Below, piece after piece: positions 35,021 through 44,042 of a stretch of DNA of 64,000 bases (positions within the stretch are counted from its first letter, which is position 1; the number at the start of each line of letters is the position of its first letter). The stretch lies in contig CAVWNR010000009.1 of assembly GCA_963756525.1 (NCBI GenBank), positions 1,240,001 through 1,304,000 of the forward strand, given 5' to 3'. This DNA is from CAVWNR01 sp963756525. GTDB taxonomy: Bacteria > Actinomycetota > Actinomycetes > Mycobacteriales > Jatrophihabitantaceae. The position numbers and the translations under genes were made by a program. The notes beneath the pieces were generated by a model. It was not told the DNA's origin, did not search any database, and worked only from the letters and a program-made list of their open reading frames with translations.

Positions 35021-36973
35021 ATGACAACCCTATACGCCGCGACGACGGAGTACACCGTCGTGCTGCGAACTCGATCTGCCGCTCGGTTCCTGCCCAACGA
35101 GGGGTGGGAGCTCACGCTCAACGCGCCGAACATGTTACCCAACGCGGTGAGGCTCCGTGCGTACACCCGCTGGGTCAAGGAAGGCGGCCAGGATCTTCCG
35201 CGCGAGCTGGTCGTCGAGGCGCGGGGCGAAGCAGCCTCGCTCGACGAGGCTGCTAGCAAGTTCGCTGTACTGGCTCGGCCGATCGCGATGGTCGCCGGCT
35301 TTGTGGCGAACGTCCGGGTGGGGCCTCTCGAGGTCCACATTGCATACGACTCCACGCCGTCGCATAGCGAGCGAGCCTTCCTCGAAGTCTTCCTGCCGGA
35401 CGAACGGGGGGCGGTCTCCGAAGGCCGGTTCATCCGACGTCACCTCCTAGAAGCGACCACGATGGCTCTTCTAGGTCTAAGCAGCGATAGCGATCGCGTG
35501 AGTCGTGCTCTTCGCCAATATGAAATCGGGCTCCGCTATTGGTACTTGGGCGGCGAGTGGCTGGCGCTGAGTCATCTGTGGATGGCCGCTGAGGCCCTGA
35601 CCCAAGCCGTGATCAATTACGAGACAAGGCGTAGAGGCATCGACCAGAAGAGCCTCGCCGACGCACTCGGGATTCCGCTCCATGACCCCGGGCGCCCGTG
35701 GAAGTTGGCTCTCAAGCATGAGACGCGCAGAGCGTTGATCTTCCGGGGTGAGGACGACACCTACAGGACTGCGAGCAAGGGGCGCAACGGCCTCGAACAT
35801 GGCTTCATGGGCATCGATGAGGTAGCCGCTCATGCCGTGAAGTGCGCCGACAAAACGTTCGAGTACATACGTCGGACGGCGATCGACCTCCTCGGCCTGT
35901 CGGCCGAGGTTGCCGACGAACTAATGATGATCAAACCCAAGGACGTGGAATCGTTTCGCAAGGCCATTCGGGGCCGGCTGGTTGGCGAGGCCGAAGATCC
36001 AGCACCACAAGATGGGCTCTATCCGGCGATCGAGTGGAGTTCGGGGATCTCGTCGGTCGTCCGTGAAGGTACGACGTTCCGCACGAGCTACACCGAGCGA
36101 TTCACTCTCAGGACGCATCCGAACGTCGGTTTCAACCAGGACAGGCTTGAGGTCTATGGACGCCTGGAGGACGGCAAGGCGCCAGTCACGTTCTCTGACG
36201 AGACGCTCAAGATCGAGCAGGTGGCCGATTCGGTCGCTCGCCGTCTGCTCTCGGCCGTCATGCCCTTGGTCGACAGCGCGACCGGGACCGGATTTCATGA
36301 GCACAGCAGAGCTTCGGCATTCGCTTTCAACATGTTCGGCCAAGCGGTTGCCTACTTTCGCTCGGTCGAAGCCCTGATCGCGGCCTACTTTCCGGTCGAG
36401 GCGTTGGCCGGCCTTCGGGCACTGACCTTGGTGGCCGCCCGGTTCGAGCAGATGGCGGCGGCCGACGGTCCTGGTTTTGGGATCGCCGTGCGCTCCGTCC
36501 TTGACTCCATCGCCCAGCTGGCTCAGCGTGGTGGCGATCCCGAGCTTGCGGCCGCCAAGGCCCGGGAGATACAGGAGGCAGCGCAGTCCTCCGGCTTCTC
36601 TGCGCCGTCGCAACTGGCACCGCCCGAGACAACTTCTATCTTCCATCGCCTCGGCGCAGAGATGAACATGGGCGAAAGCGTCGCCGACGGCGGCTATGGC
36701 GCCGTTCACTTACACACGGCCGAAGTCAGCGAGGAGCATGTTGGATTCCAGGTTGCTCTCGAGTATGGACCCCTGGCAGACCTCGTCGCCTCAGCAGCAG
36801 TGATTGCCATGCTCGACACGCTCATGCACGCCGCTCAGCTATTCGGGTGGACCCTCAATAGCGAGGCTGTCGCCAAGACGATGGAAGAGGCGAGGACGCT
36901 CAACGAGGCGGCTGCCGACCTCAATCTGCGCCCGCCCGGCGACGTCTTCAAGAATGAGATGGGGGAACCGTGA
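35021..36973 (+). CDS. Large protein with HEPN-type RX4H motif
   Basis: A 650-aa protein. Residues about 150-300 are a helical domain with EIGLRYWYLGGEWLALSHLW, MAAEALTQAVINYETRRRGI and SKGRNGLEHGFMGID; R-N-G-L-E-H (about 255-260) fits the HEPN RX4H motif. Residues about 330-650 form a second part with beta and helical regions and no family that I recognise. ATG 35021 follows GGTCGAAGG. It is 168 nt downstream of the ApeA-like gene and in the same direction. Confidence 0.6.
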   Translation: MTTLYAATTEYTVVLRTRSAARFLPNEGWELTLNAPNMLPNAVRLRAYTRWVKEGGQDLPRELVVEARGEAASLDEAASKFAVLARPIAMVAGFVANVRVGPLEVHIAYDSTPSHSERAFLEVFLPDERGAVSEGRFIRRHLLEATTMALLGLSSDSDRVSRALRQYEIGLRYWYLGGEWLALSHLWMAAEALTQAVINYETRRRGIDQKSLADALGIPLHDPGRPWKLALKHETRRALIFRGEDDTYRTASKGRNGLEHGFMGIDEVAAHAVKCADKTFEYIRRTAIDLLGLSAEVADELMMIKPKDVESFRKAIRGRLVGEAEDPAPQDGLYPAIEWSSGISSVVREGTTFRTSYTERFTLRTHPNVGFNQDRLEVYGRLEDGKAPVTFSDETLKIEQVADSVARRLLSAVMPLVDSATGTGFHEHSRASAFAFNMFGQAVAYFRSVEALIAAYFPVEALAGLRALTLVAARFEQMAAADGPGFGIAVRSVLDSIAQLAQRGGDPELAAAKAREIQEAAQSSGFSAPSQLAPPETTSIFHRLGAEMNMGESVADGGYGAVHLHTAEVSEEHVGFQVALEYGPLADLVASAAVIAMLDTLMHAAQLFGWTLNSEAVAKTMEEARTLNEAAADLNLRPPGDVFKNEMGEP

Positions 36974-37619
36974 GCGGCGGGACGACCCTTACGGCACAGA
37001 GGAGAGGTGGGCTTTGATCACAAATTTGATGCCGTAGGACGCGAGTGTGCCCAGCGCTCAGCACCTACCGCCGACGCGGACTCGTGTTCGTCAGGAGATT
37101 CGATGGAGGGCACCGGTCTTGCATGGACCCGGCCTGTGAGGTTGATGCTGGTGGGCAGTTTCGCAGATGGCCGACCTCGAGGCGGGGTTGGCTGGAGCGA
37201 CCAAGGCGCACCTATTAGCGGTGCAGGTGCGTGTAGGACGTGAACATAGTCGGCGATCAGCCCGGATCGCTCGGTCGCGACGAGGGGCCGGGCGCGCGGC
37301 ATGCGGCCCGCCAGACGCGCCAGTCCGACCTATTCCTGCAAGATGAGGACGCCGGCCAGGTTCACGATCATGCCGCTGATCGCCCGCGCTTACCTGGCCG
37401 CCCTTCACGGTCGCCGCAGGCTGACGATGCTCGCGACTCCGGCTATGAGCGCGAGCTTGCTCTCGGCAAGCCGCTGGCGATCTTGACGGATATTCGGTCG
37501 GCATGGCCTGAGCCGCGCATGAGCGGGAAGAAGTGATCAACTCCGCGCCCCGACGGCTCCCGCCTCGTCCGCGGAACCTGATCGATCGGCGCAGCGTGCC
37601 TTCCCTGACGGTGTGACAG
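36974..37619. other. Region without a confident gene
   Basis: About 650 bases. Minus-strand fragments with membrane-protein character (about 37410-37500, RLAESKLALIAGVASIVSLR; about 37340-37375, MIVNLAGVLILQE) suggest the remnant of a small decayed gene. Nothing intact can be defined. It separates the HEPN cluster from the conjugation backbone, and probably contains a cargo boundary. Confidence 0.3.
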
Positions 37620-37666
37620 GTCGCGGACGCCCGTGCCTACCGGGTGACGGCCCAACCCGGCGGGCG
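37620..37666 (+). promoter_or_regulatory. Conserved upstream motif, copy E (ArdC-coupling protein operon)
   Basis: Contains TCGCGGACGCCCG, then CCTACCGGGTGACG, then GCCC-AACCCGGC-GGGC as a hairpin. It ends 16 nt before ATG 37683, with GGACGGAG between. It marks the start of the unit that runs from the ArdC-like gene to the coupling protein. Confidence 0.65.
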
Positions 37667-37682
37667 AGGACGGAGCGCGGGC

Positions 37683-38738
37683 ATGGCAGGCGATAAGTGG
37701 ACGAAGGAGCAGGCGGCTGAGGCGCGCGCCGCGCGGGTCGAGGCGGCGCAGGCGGTGTTGGCCGATGCGGTCGCGAATCTGCGCAGCGGCGAGGACTGGA
37801 CACGGTTTCTCGACTTTCAGTCGAGGCTGTACGACTATTCGGCCAACAACGTGATGTTGATCATCGCTCAGTACCAGAAGCTGTACGAGGCCGGAAAGGT
37901 CGCCACGCCGGTGCCGTCGTACGTCGCCTCGTACCGCAAGTGGCAGGAGCTGGGCCGGCAGGTCGAGCGCGGCCAGACCGGGCTGGCGATCATCGCACCG
38001 ATGCGGGGGGTCGCCCGTGTTGCTACCGACGACTCCGGCAAGGTGCTCCGCGTCCTGCGCAGCGACGAGGCGCCCGCGCCGGGCGAGCGCGAGGCGCGCA
38101 AGCAGTGGATGCGTGGCTTCACGGTGGAGAAGGTGTTCTCGGCCGAGCAGACCACCGGAGCGCCGATCCCCGCCCCGCCCGCGCCGCGACTGCTCGCCGG
38201 TGAGGCACCGCGTGGGCTGGGCGAAGCCGTCCTGAAGTTGATCGAATCGCGCGGTTTCACGGTGTCCACGGTGCCGGACGCCGGCTACCTGCAAGGTCCG
38301 AACGGTCTGACCACCTTCTCGGCCAGGACGGTCCAGGTCCGCGCCGATATGGACGACGCCGCCATGGTGAAGACCTTGATCCACGAGGCCGCGCATGTGC
38401 TGCTGCACGACCCGGGCGACGAGCAGGCGCTGCCGATGCCGCGCTCGCACCAGGAAGTCGAGGCAGAGTCGGTGGCGTTCGTGGTTTCGCGTACGCATGG
38501 CATGACCACGGATGACTACTCGTTCCCGTACGTCGCGGCCTGGGCCGGCGAGGAGCCGGAGAAGGTGATCGCCAAGACCGCGCAGCGAGTCGCCGCGACC
38601 GCCAAGGACATCATCGCCGCCTCGCCGGCCGAGCACGGGCACGGCGGTAAGGCCGCGATCCGCCTCACCGCACAGGTGCGCGCAGCGTCGCATGATGTGG
38701 TCGAGGCCGACCGGCCGGTCGCCGCGATCGGGGTGTGA
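37683..38738 (+). CDS. ArdC-like antirestriction protein (ssDNA-binding domain + metallopeptidase)
   Basis: A 351-aa protein. Residues about 30-120 match the N-terminal ssDNA-binding domain (FQSRLYDYSANNVMLIIAQY, SYRKWQELGRQVERGQTGLA, IIAP). Residues about 215-300 form a zincin-like domain with MVKTLIHEAAHVLLH, where HEAAH is the HExxH metal site, and EVEAESVAFVVSRTHG as the third-ligand region. ArdC-type proteins of conjugative plasmids protect incoming ssDNA from host restriction in the recipient. ATG 37683 sits right after conserved motif copy E. The next gene overlaps by GTGA. Confidence 0.8.
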   Translation: MAGDKWTKEQAAEARAARVEAAQAVLADAVANLRSGEDWTRFLDFQSRLYDYSANNVMLIIAQYQKLYEAGKVATPVPSYVASYRKWQELGRQVERGQTGLAIIAPMRGVARVATDDSGKVLRVLRSDEAPAPGEREARKQWMRGFTVEKVFSAEQTTGAPIPAPPAPRLLAGEAPRGLGEAVLKLIESRGFTVSTVPDAGYLQGPNGLTTFSARTVQVRADMDDAAMVKTLIHEAAHVLLHDPGDEQALPMPRSHQEVEAESVAFVVSRTHGMTTDDYSFPYVAAWAGEEPEKVIAKTAQRVAATAKDIIAASPAEHGHGGKAAIRLTAQVRAASHDVVEADRPVAAIGV

Positions 38739-39227
38739 CGATGAGCGGCCACGTCCCGGACGAGCGTGCTGGCTTTCCTCGCTGGCTGACCAGCGAGCTG
38801 CACGGCAAGGCCGCCGAGCTGTGCCAACGGCCGGGGGGCGACTTCTGCGCCGCCCTGGCGGACTGGCTGATCGCCGCCGGCCATGTGCCGCCGCCCTCGG
38901 AGCGGCGCATGCGCGATCAGGAGTTGACGAGTCTGCGCATGCAACGCGATCGGGCGTGGCAGCAGCTCACCGTCTTGGAAGGGATGCTCTGCGACACCAC
39001 CCGCCCCGGCAGCGCGAACGCTACGCCGGCCGGCCCGCGAACAGCAGGACGGGCGGGTCTCGGCCGACTCCACTCCCGACGCCAGCCCGGCCGAGTTGAC
39101 GGCCGCGATCGAGGCAGCGCTGCTGGACGCGGCGTCGCATGTCGTCCGCGCCGCGCGCCGCGTCGACGCCGCCCAGCAGGTCGCGGCCCACCTGATCACC
39201 GAACCGCCCAACCAGCCAGAAATGTGA
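38735..39227 (+). pseudogene. Element protein of unknown function, frameshifted
   Basis: The start GTG 38735 overlaps the ArdC-like stop. The first 85 codons read well (FPRWLTSELHGKAAELCQRP, GGDFCAALADWLIAAGHVPP). After EGMLCDTTRPG the natural protein seems to pass through another frame (QRERYAGRPA) and then a third (EQQDGRVSADSTPDASPAEL, ...DAAQQVAAHLITEPPNQPEM) that stops at 39227. Two single-base deletions around 39015 and 39045 would explain this. The family is unknown. It is always likely to be co-transcribed with the coupling protein that follows. Confidence 0.55.
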
Positions 39228-39366
39228 GACCGCGATGACCGCGCCACCCCGCCCTGGATCGTCCCGTGGGTCGCCCTCCCCGTGTTGGTCGCCGCCTTCC
39301 TGTGGCTGGCCTATCTCGGGTGCGGGCGCTGCTCCGGGCGAGTCATCGAGAAAGGAACGAGAGATC

Positions 39367-41154
39367 ATGACCCAGCCGCACAGCTCGCCGGGCACCGGGC
39401 AGAACCTCGTGATCGGCGCCATCATCGCCGCCGGTGGACTCTTCGGTCTGCTGTGGTCCGCCGGGATCACCTCGGCGTGGATCAGCGGCCACCCGGTCCC
39501 GCGCCATCCGGCCGGGGCGCTCACTGCGTTCGCCCATCCCGGCGACCCGTCGGCGGCCTGGCTGGCTCCGGTCGGCCCGCCCGTCCTGTACTGGGGCGTG
39601 CTGGCGGCGTTCGTCGCGGCCTTGGCGGCTGTGGTGTTCCTCGGCTGGCGGGCCTGGCGGGCGCTCGCGACGCGGGAGAAGACCGACCCGACTCGCCTTC
39701 CCGGGCTCGCGTCGCGCCGCGAGGTGGTGGTCGCGGCCGGGGAGAAAGCGCTGCTGCGCAAGGCCGCCACGCTGCGGCCGTCTCTTACCCGGCCCGCTGC
39801 GCGCGAGGTCGGGTACGCCCTCGGCGCATCGCGGGGGATGACCTGCTGGGCGTCGGTCGAGGACTCGATGGTGCTGCTCGGCCCACCCCGATCTGGGAAG
39901 GGGCTGCACGGGGTGATCCCGGCGATCCTCGACGCGCCCGGCGCGGTGATTACCACCTCGACCCGGCCGGACAACCTCGCGGTCACCATCGCCGCCCGCG
40001 GGTCGGGTGGCCGGCCGGTGGCGGTGTTCGACCCGCAGCGGCTCGCCGCCGGCGTCGCCTCGGCGACTCGCTGGTCGCCGATCCGGGGTTGTGAGAACCC
40101 GCAGGTGGCGATGACCCGCGCCCGGGCGCTGACCACCGACCCGGCCGAGGGGGTGGAGAACGCCACCTTCTGGTCCCAGCAGTGCTACACCGCCGTGCGC
40201 TGCCTGCTGCACGCCGCGGCGCTCGGCCACCGCCAGCCGGTCGAGCTGTTCCACTGGTCGCTGTCCCCGGTCGCCGCCGCCGACGCCGTGACCATCCTGC
40301 GAGCCCGGCAGGCAGCGTCGGGCTGGTCGGCGGCGCTGGACGCGATCCTGTCCGCCGACCCGCGCACCCGCGACTCGGTCTGGGCGATGGTGTCCAACAC
40401 GTTCGCCCCGCTCGCCGACCCCGCCGTGCTGGATGCGGTCAGCCCGGGCGAGCGCGAACACTTCGACCCGGCCCGATTTCTGCGGGAGCGCGGCACCCTG
40501 TACCTGCTGGGCACCGCGACCGGCGCGTCCGCCTGCGCCGGCATCGTCGCCGCGTTCATCGAGGACGTCGCCGAAGCCGCCCGACGGATCGCCGCATCCT
40601 CGCCGGGCGCGCGGCTCGACCCGCCGCTGGCGCTGATCTTGGACGAGGGCGCGAACTACCCGATCCCGTCGCTGCCGGCGCTGATGAGCGACGGCGGCGG
40701 TACCGGTCTCACCACCATGGTGGTGTTGCAGTCCCTCGCCCAGGCGCGCTCCCGGTGGGGGCAGCAGGACGCCGAGGCGATCTGGGACTCCGCGATCGTC
40801 AAGATCGTGCTCGGCGGCTCAGGCAACGCCGACGACCTGCGCGACTTGTCCACCCTGATCGGCACCCGTGAGGACAAGCACATCAGCACCTCGTGGGGCT
40901 ACGACGGCAAGCAGTCGTTCTCCATGTCCAGCCAGGACAAGCCCATCCTGGAACCGGGTCAGCTGCGCACCCTGCGGTTCGGCAACGCGGTGCTGCTGCT
41001 GCGCTCCGCTCCGCCGATCATGCTCACCCTCCGCAGCTGGACCCAGCGCATGGACGCCGCCGCGCTGACCGCTGCCCGCGACGAGGTGGAGGGTGCCATC
41101 CGTGGGGCGGCCGCCGGCTCGCCACTGCTTGCCCACCGCGGGTCGGGGCCGTGA
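39367..41154 (+). CDS. VirD4/TraG-like type IV coupling protein
   Basis: A 595-aa protein. Two transmembrane helices lie at about residues 12-38 (LVIGAIIAAGGLFGLLWSAG) and 72-98 (VLYWGVLAAFVAALAAVVFL). Walker A is LLGPPRSGKGLHGV at about 173-186, and Walker B is LALILDEGANYP at about 418-429. These define the ATPase that brings the relaxase-DNA complex to the channel. ATG 39367 follows AAGGAACGAG. A hydrophobic stretch in another frame just upstream (39255-39330) may be a separate tiny membrane gene. Note that this gene lies 16 kb from the rest of the channel genes. Confidence 0.85.
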   Translation: MTQPHSSPGTGQNLVIGAIIAAGGLFGLLWSAGITSAWISGHPVPRHPAGALTAFAHPGDPSAAWLAPVGPPVLYWGVLAAFVAALAAVVFLGWRAWRALATREKTDPTRLPGLASRREVVVAAGEKALLRKAATLRPSLTRPAAREVGYALGASRGMTCWASVEDSMVLLGPPRSGKGLHGVIPAILDAPGAVITTSTRPDNLAVTIAARGSGGRPVAVFDPQRLAAGVASATRWSPIRGCENPQVAMTRARALTTDPAEGVENATFWSQQCYTAVRCLLHAAALGHRQPVELFHWSLSPVAAADAVTILRARQAASGWSAALDAILSADPRTRDSVWAMVSNTFAPLADPAVLDAVSPGEREHFDPARFLRERGTLYLLGTATGASACAGIVAAFIEDVAEAARRIAASSPGARLDPPLALILDEGANYPIPSLPALMSDGGGTGLTTMVVLQSLAQARSRWGQQDAEAIWDSAIVKIVLGGSGNADDLRDLSTLIGTREDKHISTSWGYDGKQSFSMSSQDKPILEPGQLRTLRFGNAVLLLRSAPPIMLTLRSWTQRMDAAALTAARDEVEGAIRGAAAGSPLLAHRGSGP

Positions 41155-41552
41155 TGCGCCCACCTCGCCTCGACACCGGATGGTCGGCCGGCCGGCTGCA
41201 GCGCCGCTGCCGCTACGCCACCTACATCGACTCCCGCGCCTGGCTCGACCGCCGGCAGCGCTGGTACGCCGATCAGCTGCGGCTCGCCGGCGCCGTGCCC
41301 GCCTGTGCGGTATGCGGCAGGCCGTGGCGGCTGCGCGCGGACCACCTGCACCACGCCAGCTACGCCCGGCTTGGCCACGAGGCCCACGCCGACCTGATCC
41401 CGCTGTGCCGCGCACACCACCGGGCGCTCCACCGCCTGTGGGACGCATCCCCGGCATGGCGCCGACTCGGCCGCGCCCGCGCCACCGCAGGCATCATCGC
41501 CGCCCTCCGGGGCACACATTGTGGCACCGCGACGCACGGGCGCCCGGGATGA
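41151..41552 (+). CDS. HNH-type nuclease-like protein
   Basis: A 133-aa basic protein. CAVCGRPWRLRADHLHHASY followed by DLIPLCRAHHRALH gives CxxC, DHxHH and CxxHH, the metal-binding and catalytic layout of small HNH endonucleases. The N-terminal half is Arg- and Tyr-rich. GTG 41151 or ATG 41154 could be the start; the first overlaps the coupling-protein stop. The role in the element is unknown; DNA processing is possible. Confidence 0.65.
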   Translation: MMRPPRLDTGWSAGRLQRRCRYATYIDSRAWLDRRQRWYADQLRLAGAVPACAVCGRPWRLRADHLHHASYARLGHEAHADLIPLCRAHHRALHRLWDASPAWRRLGRARATAGIIAALRGTHCGTATHGRPG

Positions 41553-42088
41553 GCGACCGTTCCGACGAGACCGCCCCGCGCGACGCGTCGCCGGTCGTCG
41601 CCGCGCTGACCGAACTCACCTCCCGGCTTTCCGCCGACGGCGGCGACTTCGACGAGTTCGACGGCCCGATCTACTGGCCCACCCGCGAGCCAGAGCAAGC
41701 CGAGTTCGACTGGCCCTCCCTCGCCGAATGGGTCCATCGCCTGCAGGCTCGGTTCCCGCACATGACCGCCCGCATCCCCGACTGCTGGTACCGACACAAC
41801 GACCTCGTCGAAGCGCTGCTCGCACTGCGCGACCACGAACGGATCTCCTACGCCACCACCGCCCCCGCGTCCGCAGCCGTCGAGTGGCACCGCGCATTCC
41901 GCGACATGGAGGCCCGCTGGGACAGCTGGGTCAAACGCTTCACCTGCACCGTCCCCGGTAAGGGCCACCCGCCGCCCGACCATGACCCGTGGAAGCCTGA
42001 CGCCGAGTTCGCTCGGTTCGTCAACGCCGACCTCGACCGGCGCCGAGTCGCACCGGACACAGGCCGCGCGTCGACGATCGCGGGATAG
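41549..42088 (+). CDS. Hypothetical protein of the coupling-protein operon (possibly DUF4913-like)
   Basis: A 179-aa acidic protein. Its core FDEFDGPIYWPTREPEQAEF ... HRLQARFPHMTARIPDCWYR ... HNDLVEALLALRDHERISYA ... RAFRDMEARWDSWVKRFTC has the Trp-rich helical pattern seen in actinomycete DUF4913-type proteins, which often sit beside transfer genes. The similarity is by impression and may be wrong. ATG 41549 overlaps the HNH gene stop (ATGA). Confidence 0.55.
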   Translation: MSDRSDETAPRDASPVVAALTELTSRLSADGGDFDEFDGPIYWPTREPEQAEFDWPSLAEWVHRLQARFPHMTARIPDCWYRHNDLVEALLALRDHERISYATTAPASAAVEWHRAFRDMEARWDSWVKRFTCTVPGKGHPPPDHDPWKPDAEFARFVNADLDRRRVAPDTGRASTIAG

Positions 42089-42278
42089 GCCCGCATTTTC
42101 GGCGCCGGGACGTGTTTCATCACATGCGTCTCGCGGGCGGGCAGCTCGAAGAACTGCCGCAGCGGAAACATTACGCCGCCAGAATTCCGGTCGAGCGATT
42201 CCGATCCACATCATCTCGTGTGCAATCGCCCGCAATGGCAGTGGTCTTTGGTCCCGAAGGAGCCCCAAACACGTGACC

Positions 42279-42326
42279 GTGCGCGGACGTCGGTCCCTAC
42301 CTGAGTGACGACCCATCCGGGCCGGG
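42279..42326 (+). promoter_or_regulatory. Conserved upstream motif, copy F (primase gene), most divergent
   Basis: Contains GTGCGCGGACG, then CCTACCTGAGTGACG, where the core is interrupted compared with other copies, then CCC-ATCC-GGG as the hairpin. It ends 15 nt before ATG 42342, with AAGGGG between. The conserved spacing argues that 42342 is a translated start. Confidence 0.55.
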
Positions 42327-42341
42327 ATAAGGGGATCGGCC

Positions 42342-42428
42342 ATGCGCATGACGATGACCTTGCCATCACCGATGCATGCCGGCGCAACCAAGATCGCGAC
42401 CTCATCTGCGCCAGAGAGCGGCGGATGA
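42342..42428 (+). CDS. Possible 28-aa leader peptide before the primase
   Basis: The frame MRMTMTLPSPMHAGATKIAT SSAPESGG begins 16 nt after conserved motif copy F and after AAGGGG, which is where real start codons lie in the other five copies. It ends 4 nt before the primase ATG at 42433, so translation of the two could be coupled. There is no homology evidence; support is positional only. Confidence 0.35.
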   Translation: MRMTMTLPSPMHAGATKIATSSAPESGG

Positions 42429-42432
42429 GCTG

Positions 42433-43944
42433 ATGGCCGCGCTGCTCAGTCACGCCGACATCGCCAGGGTGCGCGCCGCGCACCCCGTCGTGGACGTGCT
42501 CGGCCGGCTTGGTATCAACCCGCCCCTGAGATGGGACGGCGCGTCCGACTTCATGATCTCCTGCCCCTGCCCCGGGCACGACGACTCGACGCCGAGCTGC
42601 ATCGTTCATCCACAGACCGACCGGTGGCGCTGCTTCGGCTGCGGCGCGCACGGCGACGTCCTCGAACTCGTCCGCCGCGTCGAAGGCGTCACCTCCCTGC
42701 GCACGGCAGCGGAGGTCCTCGACAGCGGGCGCCCGGTCACGCCGAGCAACCCGAGCGAGACGATCCAGCCCGGCGCCGCTGAGCGACTCGCCACGTTCTC
42801 CGAGCGGCCCGACCCGAACCGCACCAGCTACGAGCGGGTCATGGCCGTCAACGCCGCCGCCTGGCGCTACCTGTCCCTGCCCAGGCTCGCCCAACGCGGC
42901 CGCGAGTACCTGCACGCCCGCGGGATCGACGTCACCGCACTCGAAGCCGCAACCCAGGAGCCGGCCGCCGGCCACACCCCATTCCAACCCGACGGGCTGG
43001 TCATCCACCTGCGACGCCACGGCTTCACCGACGACGAGATCGTCGACGCCGGCTGGGGCGCCCGCCGCGACAACCAGCTCACCGACCGGTTCCGCCGCCG
43101 GCTGATCATCCCCGTACGCGACCAGCGCGGCGCGGTGATCGGTGTCTACGGCCGCGACGTCACCGGCCGCGCCGGCCAGAAATACCTCAATACCGCCGAG
43201 ACCGCCGCGTTCCACAAGGGCTCGGCGGTCTACCGGCCCGCCGTCACGCGGCTCGACCCGCACGCCACCGTGATTGTCTGCGAAGGATCACTCGACGCAC
43301 TAGCGATCGCCGCCCACGCCGCAGCCGCAGGGAAGTCCCGCTACTACGCGCCCGTCTCACCGTCCGGAACCGCGCTCACCGACACCCAAGCAGCCCTCGT
43401 GCTTACGATCAGCCCCCGGCCCCCCCTCGTGTGCGCCGACGGTGACGAGGCCGGCCTCGCCGCCTCCGAAAAGTGGGTCCACACCCTGATGGCCCACGGC
43501 CGGGAAACCGTCGTCACTGTCCTCCCCGACGGGCATGACCCCGCGTCCTGGCTACGGGAGTTTGGCGCCGCAAGGCTTTGTGCGTTCACCCGCAAGGGTT
43601 GCCTCGACCAGCCCGATTCGGTTGTGAAACCGGCGCCTGCCGGCGCCATGCTCGCCGAACGCATCCTTTGCGATCAGCTGATCGCCGTACGTCGACACGA
43701 CCCATACGCCGAGAGCGTCATGGTCCTGCCGTCCGTATTGCGGCAGCTCGCCGCCGAGGCCGCCCAGGTGCCCGGCGACGCCGCAGCCCGCCGCTTCGCC
43801 GACGCCGCTGGCGCAACCCTCGCCCGCCTCGTCGACGGCATGACCGCCGAAGGACGCTCGCGCCAGGTCCTGGCCGCCATCTATAACCAAACCGACACCC
43901 GCACCATCACGCCGCGCACAGCCGAACGATGCGTGACCCGATGA
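42433..43944 (+). CDS. DnaG-like primase with CHC2 zinc finger and TOPRIM domain
   Basis: A 503-aa protein. Residues about 5-85 form a CHC2 zinc-binding domain (SCPCPGHDDSTPSCIVHPQT, WRCFGCGAHGDVLELVRRVE). Residues about 95-230 follow the primase core (YLHARGIDVTALEAATQEPA, RRRLIIPVRDQRGAVIGVYG). Residues about 270-345 form the TOPRIM fold, with VIVCEGSLDALAI carrying the catalytic Glu and VCADGDEAGL carrying the DxD-type metal site. It would prime the complementary strand of transferred or replicating DNA. ATG 42433 is preferred over ATG 42376, which lacks a ribosome-binding site. Confidence 0.8.
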   Translation: MAALLSHADIARVRAAHPVVDVLGRLGINPPLRWDGASDFMISCPCPGHDDSTPSCIVHPQTDRWRCFGCGAHGDVLELVRRVEGVTSLRTAAEVLDSGRPVTPSNPSETIQPGAAERLATFSERPDPNRTSYERVMAVNAAAWRYLSLPRLAQRGREYLHARGIDVTALEAATQEPAAGHTPFQPDGLVIHLRRHGFTDDEIVDAGWGARRDNQLTDRFRRRLIIPVRDQRGAVIGVYGRDVTGRAGQKYLNTAETAAFHKGSAVYRPAVTRLDPHATVIVCEGSLDALAIAAHAAAAGKSRYYAPVSPSGTALTDTQAALVLTISPRPPLVCADGDEAGLAASEKWVHTLMAHGRETVVTVLPDGHDPASWLREFGAARLCAFTRKGCLDQPDSVVKPAPAGAMLAERILCDQLIAVRRHDPYAESVMVLPSVLRQLAAEAAQVPGDAAARRFADAAGATLARLVDGMTAEGRSRQVLAAIYNQTDTRTITPRTAERCVTR

Positions 43945-44042
43945 ACGGCGGCCGCATCAACTCGGCCGCGCACACGGCAGCCGTAGTTGATCGACAGCAT
44001 GCTCGCCATGCAGTCGACTTTCGGACTCGGGGCGTCCGGCTG

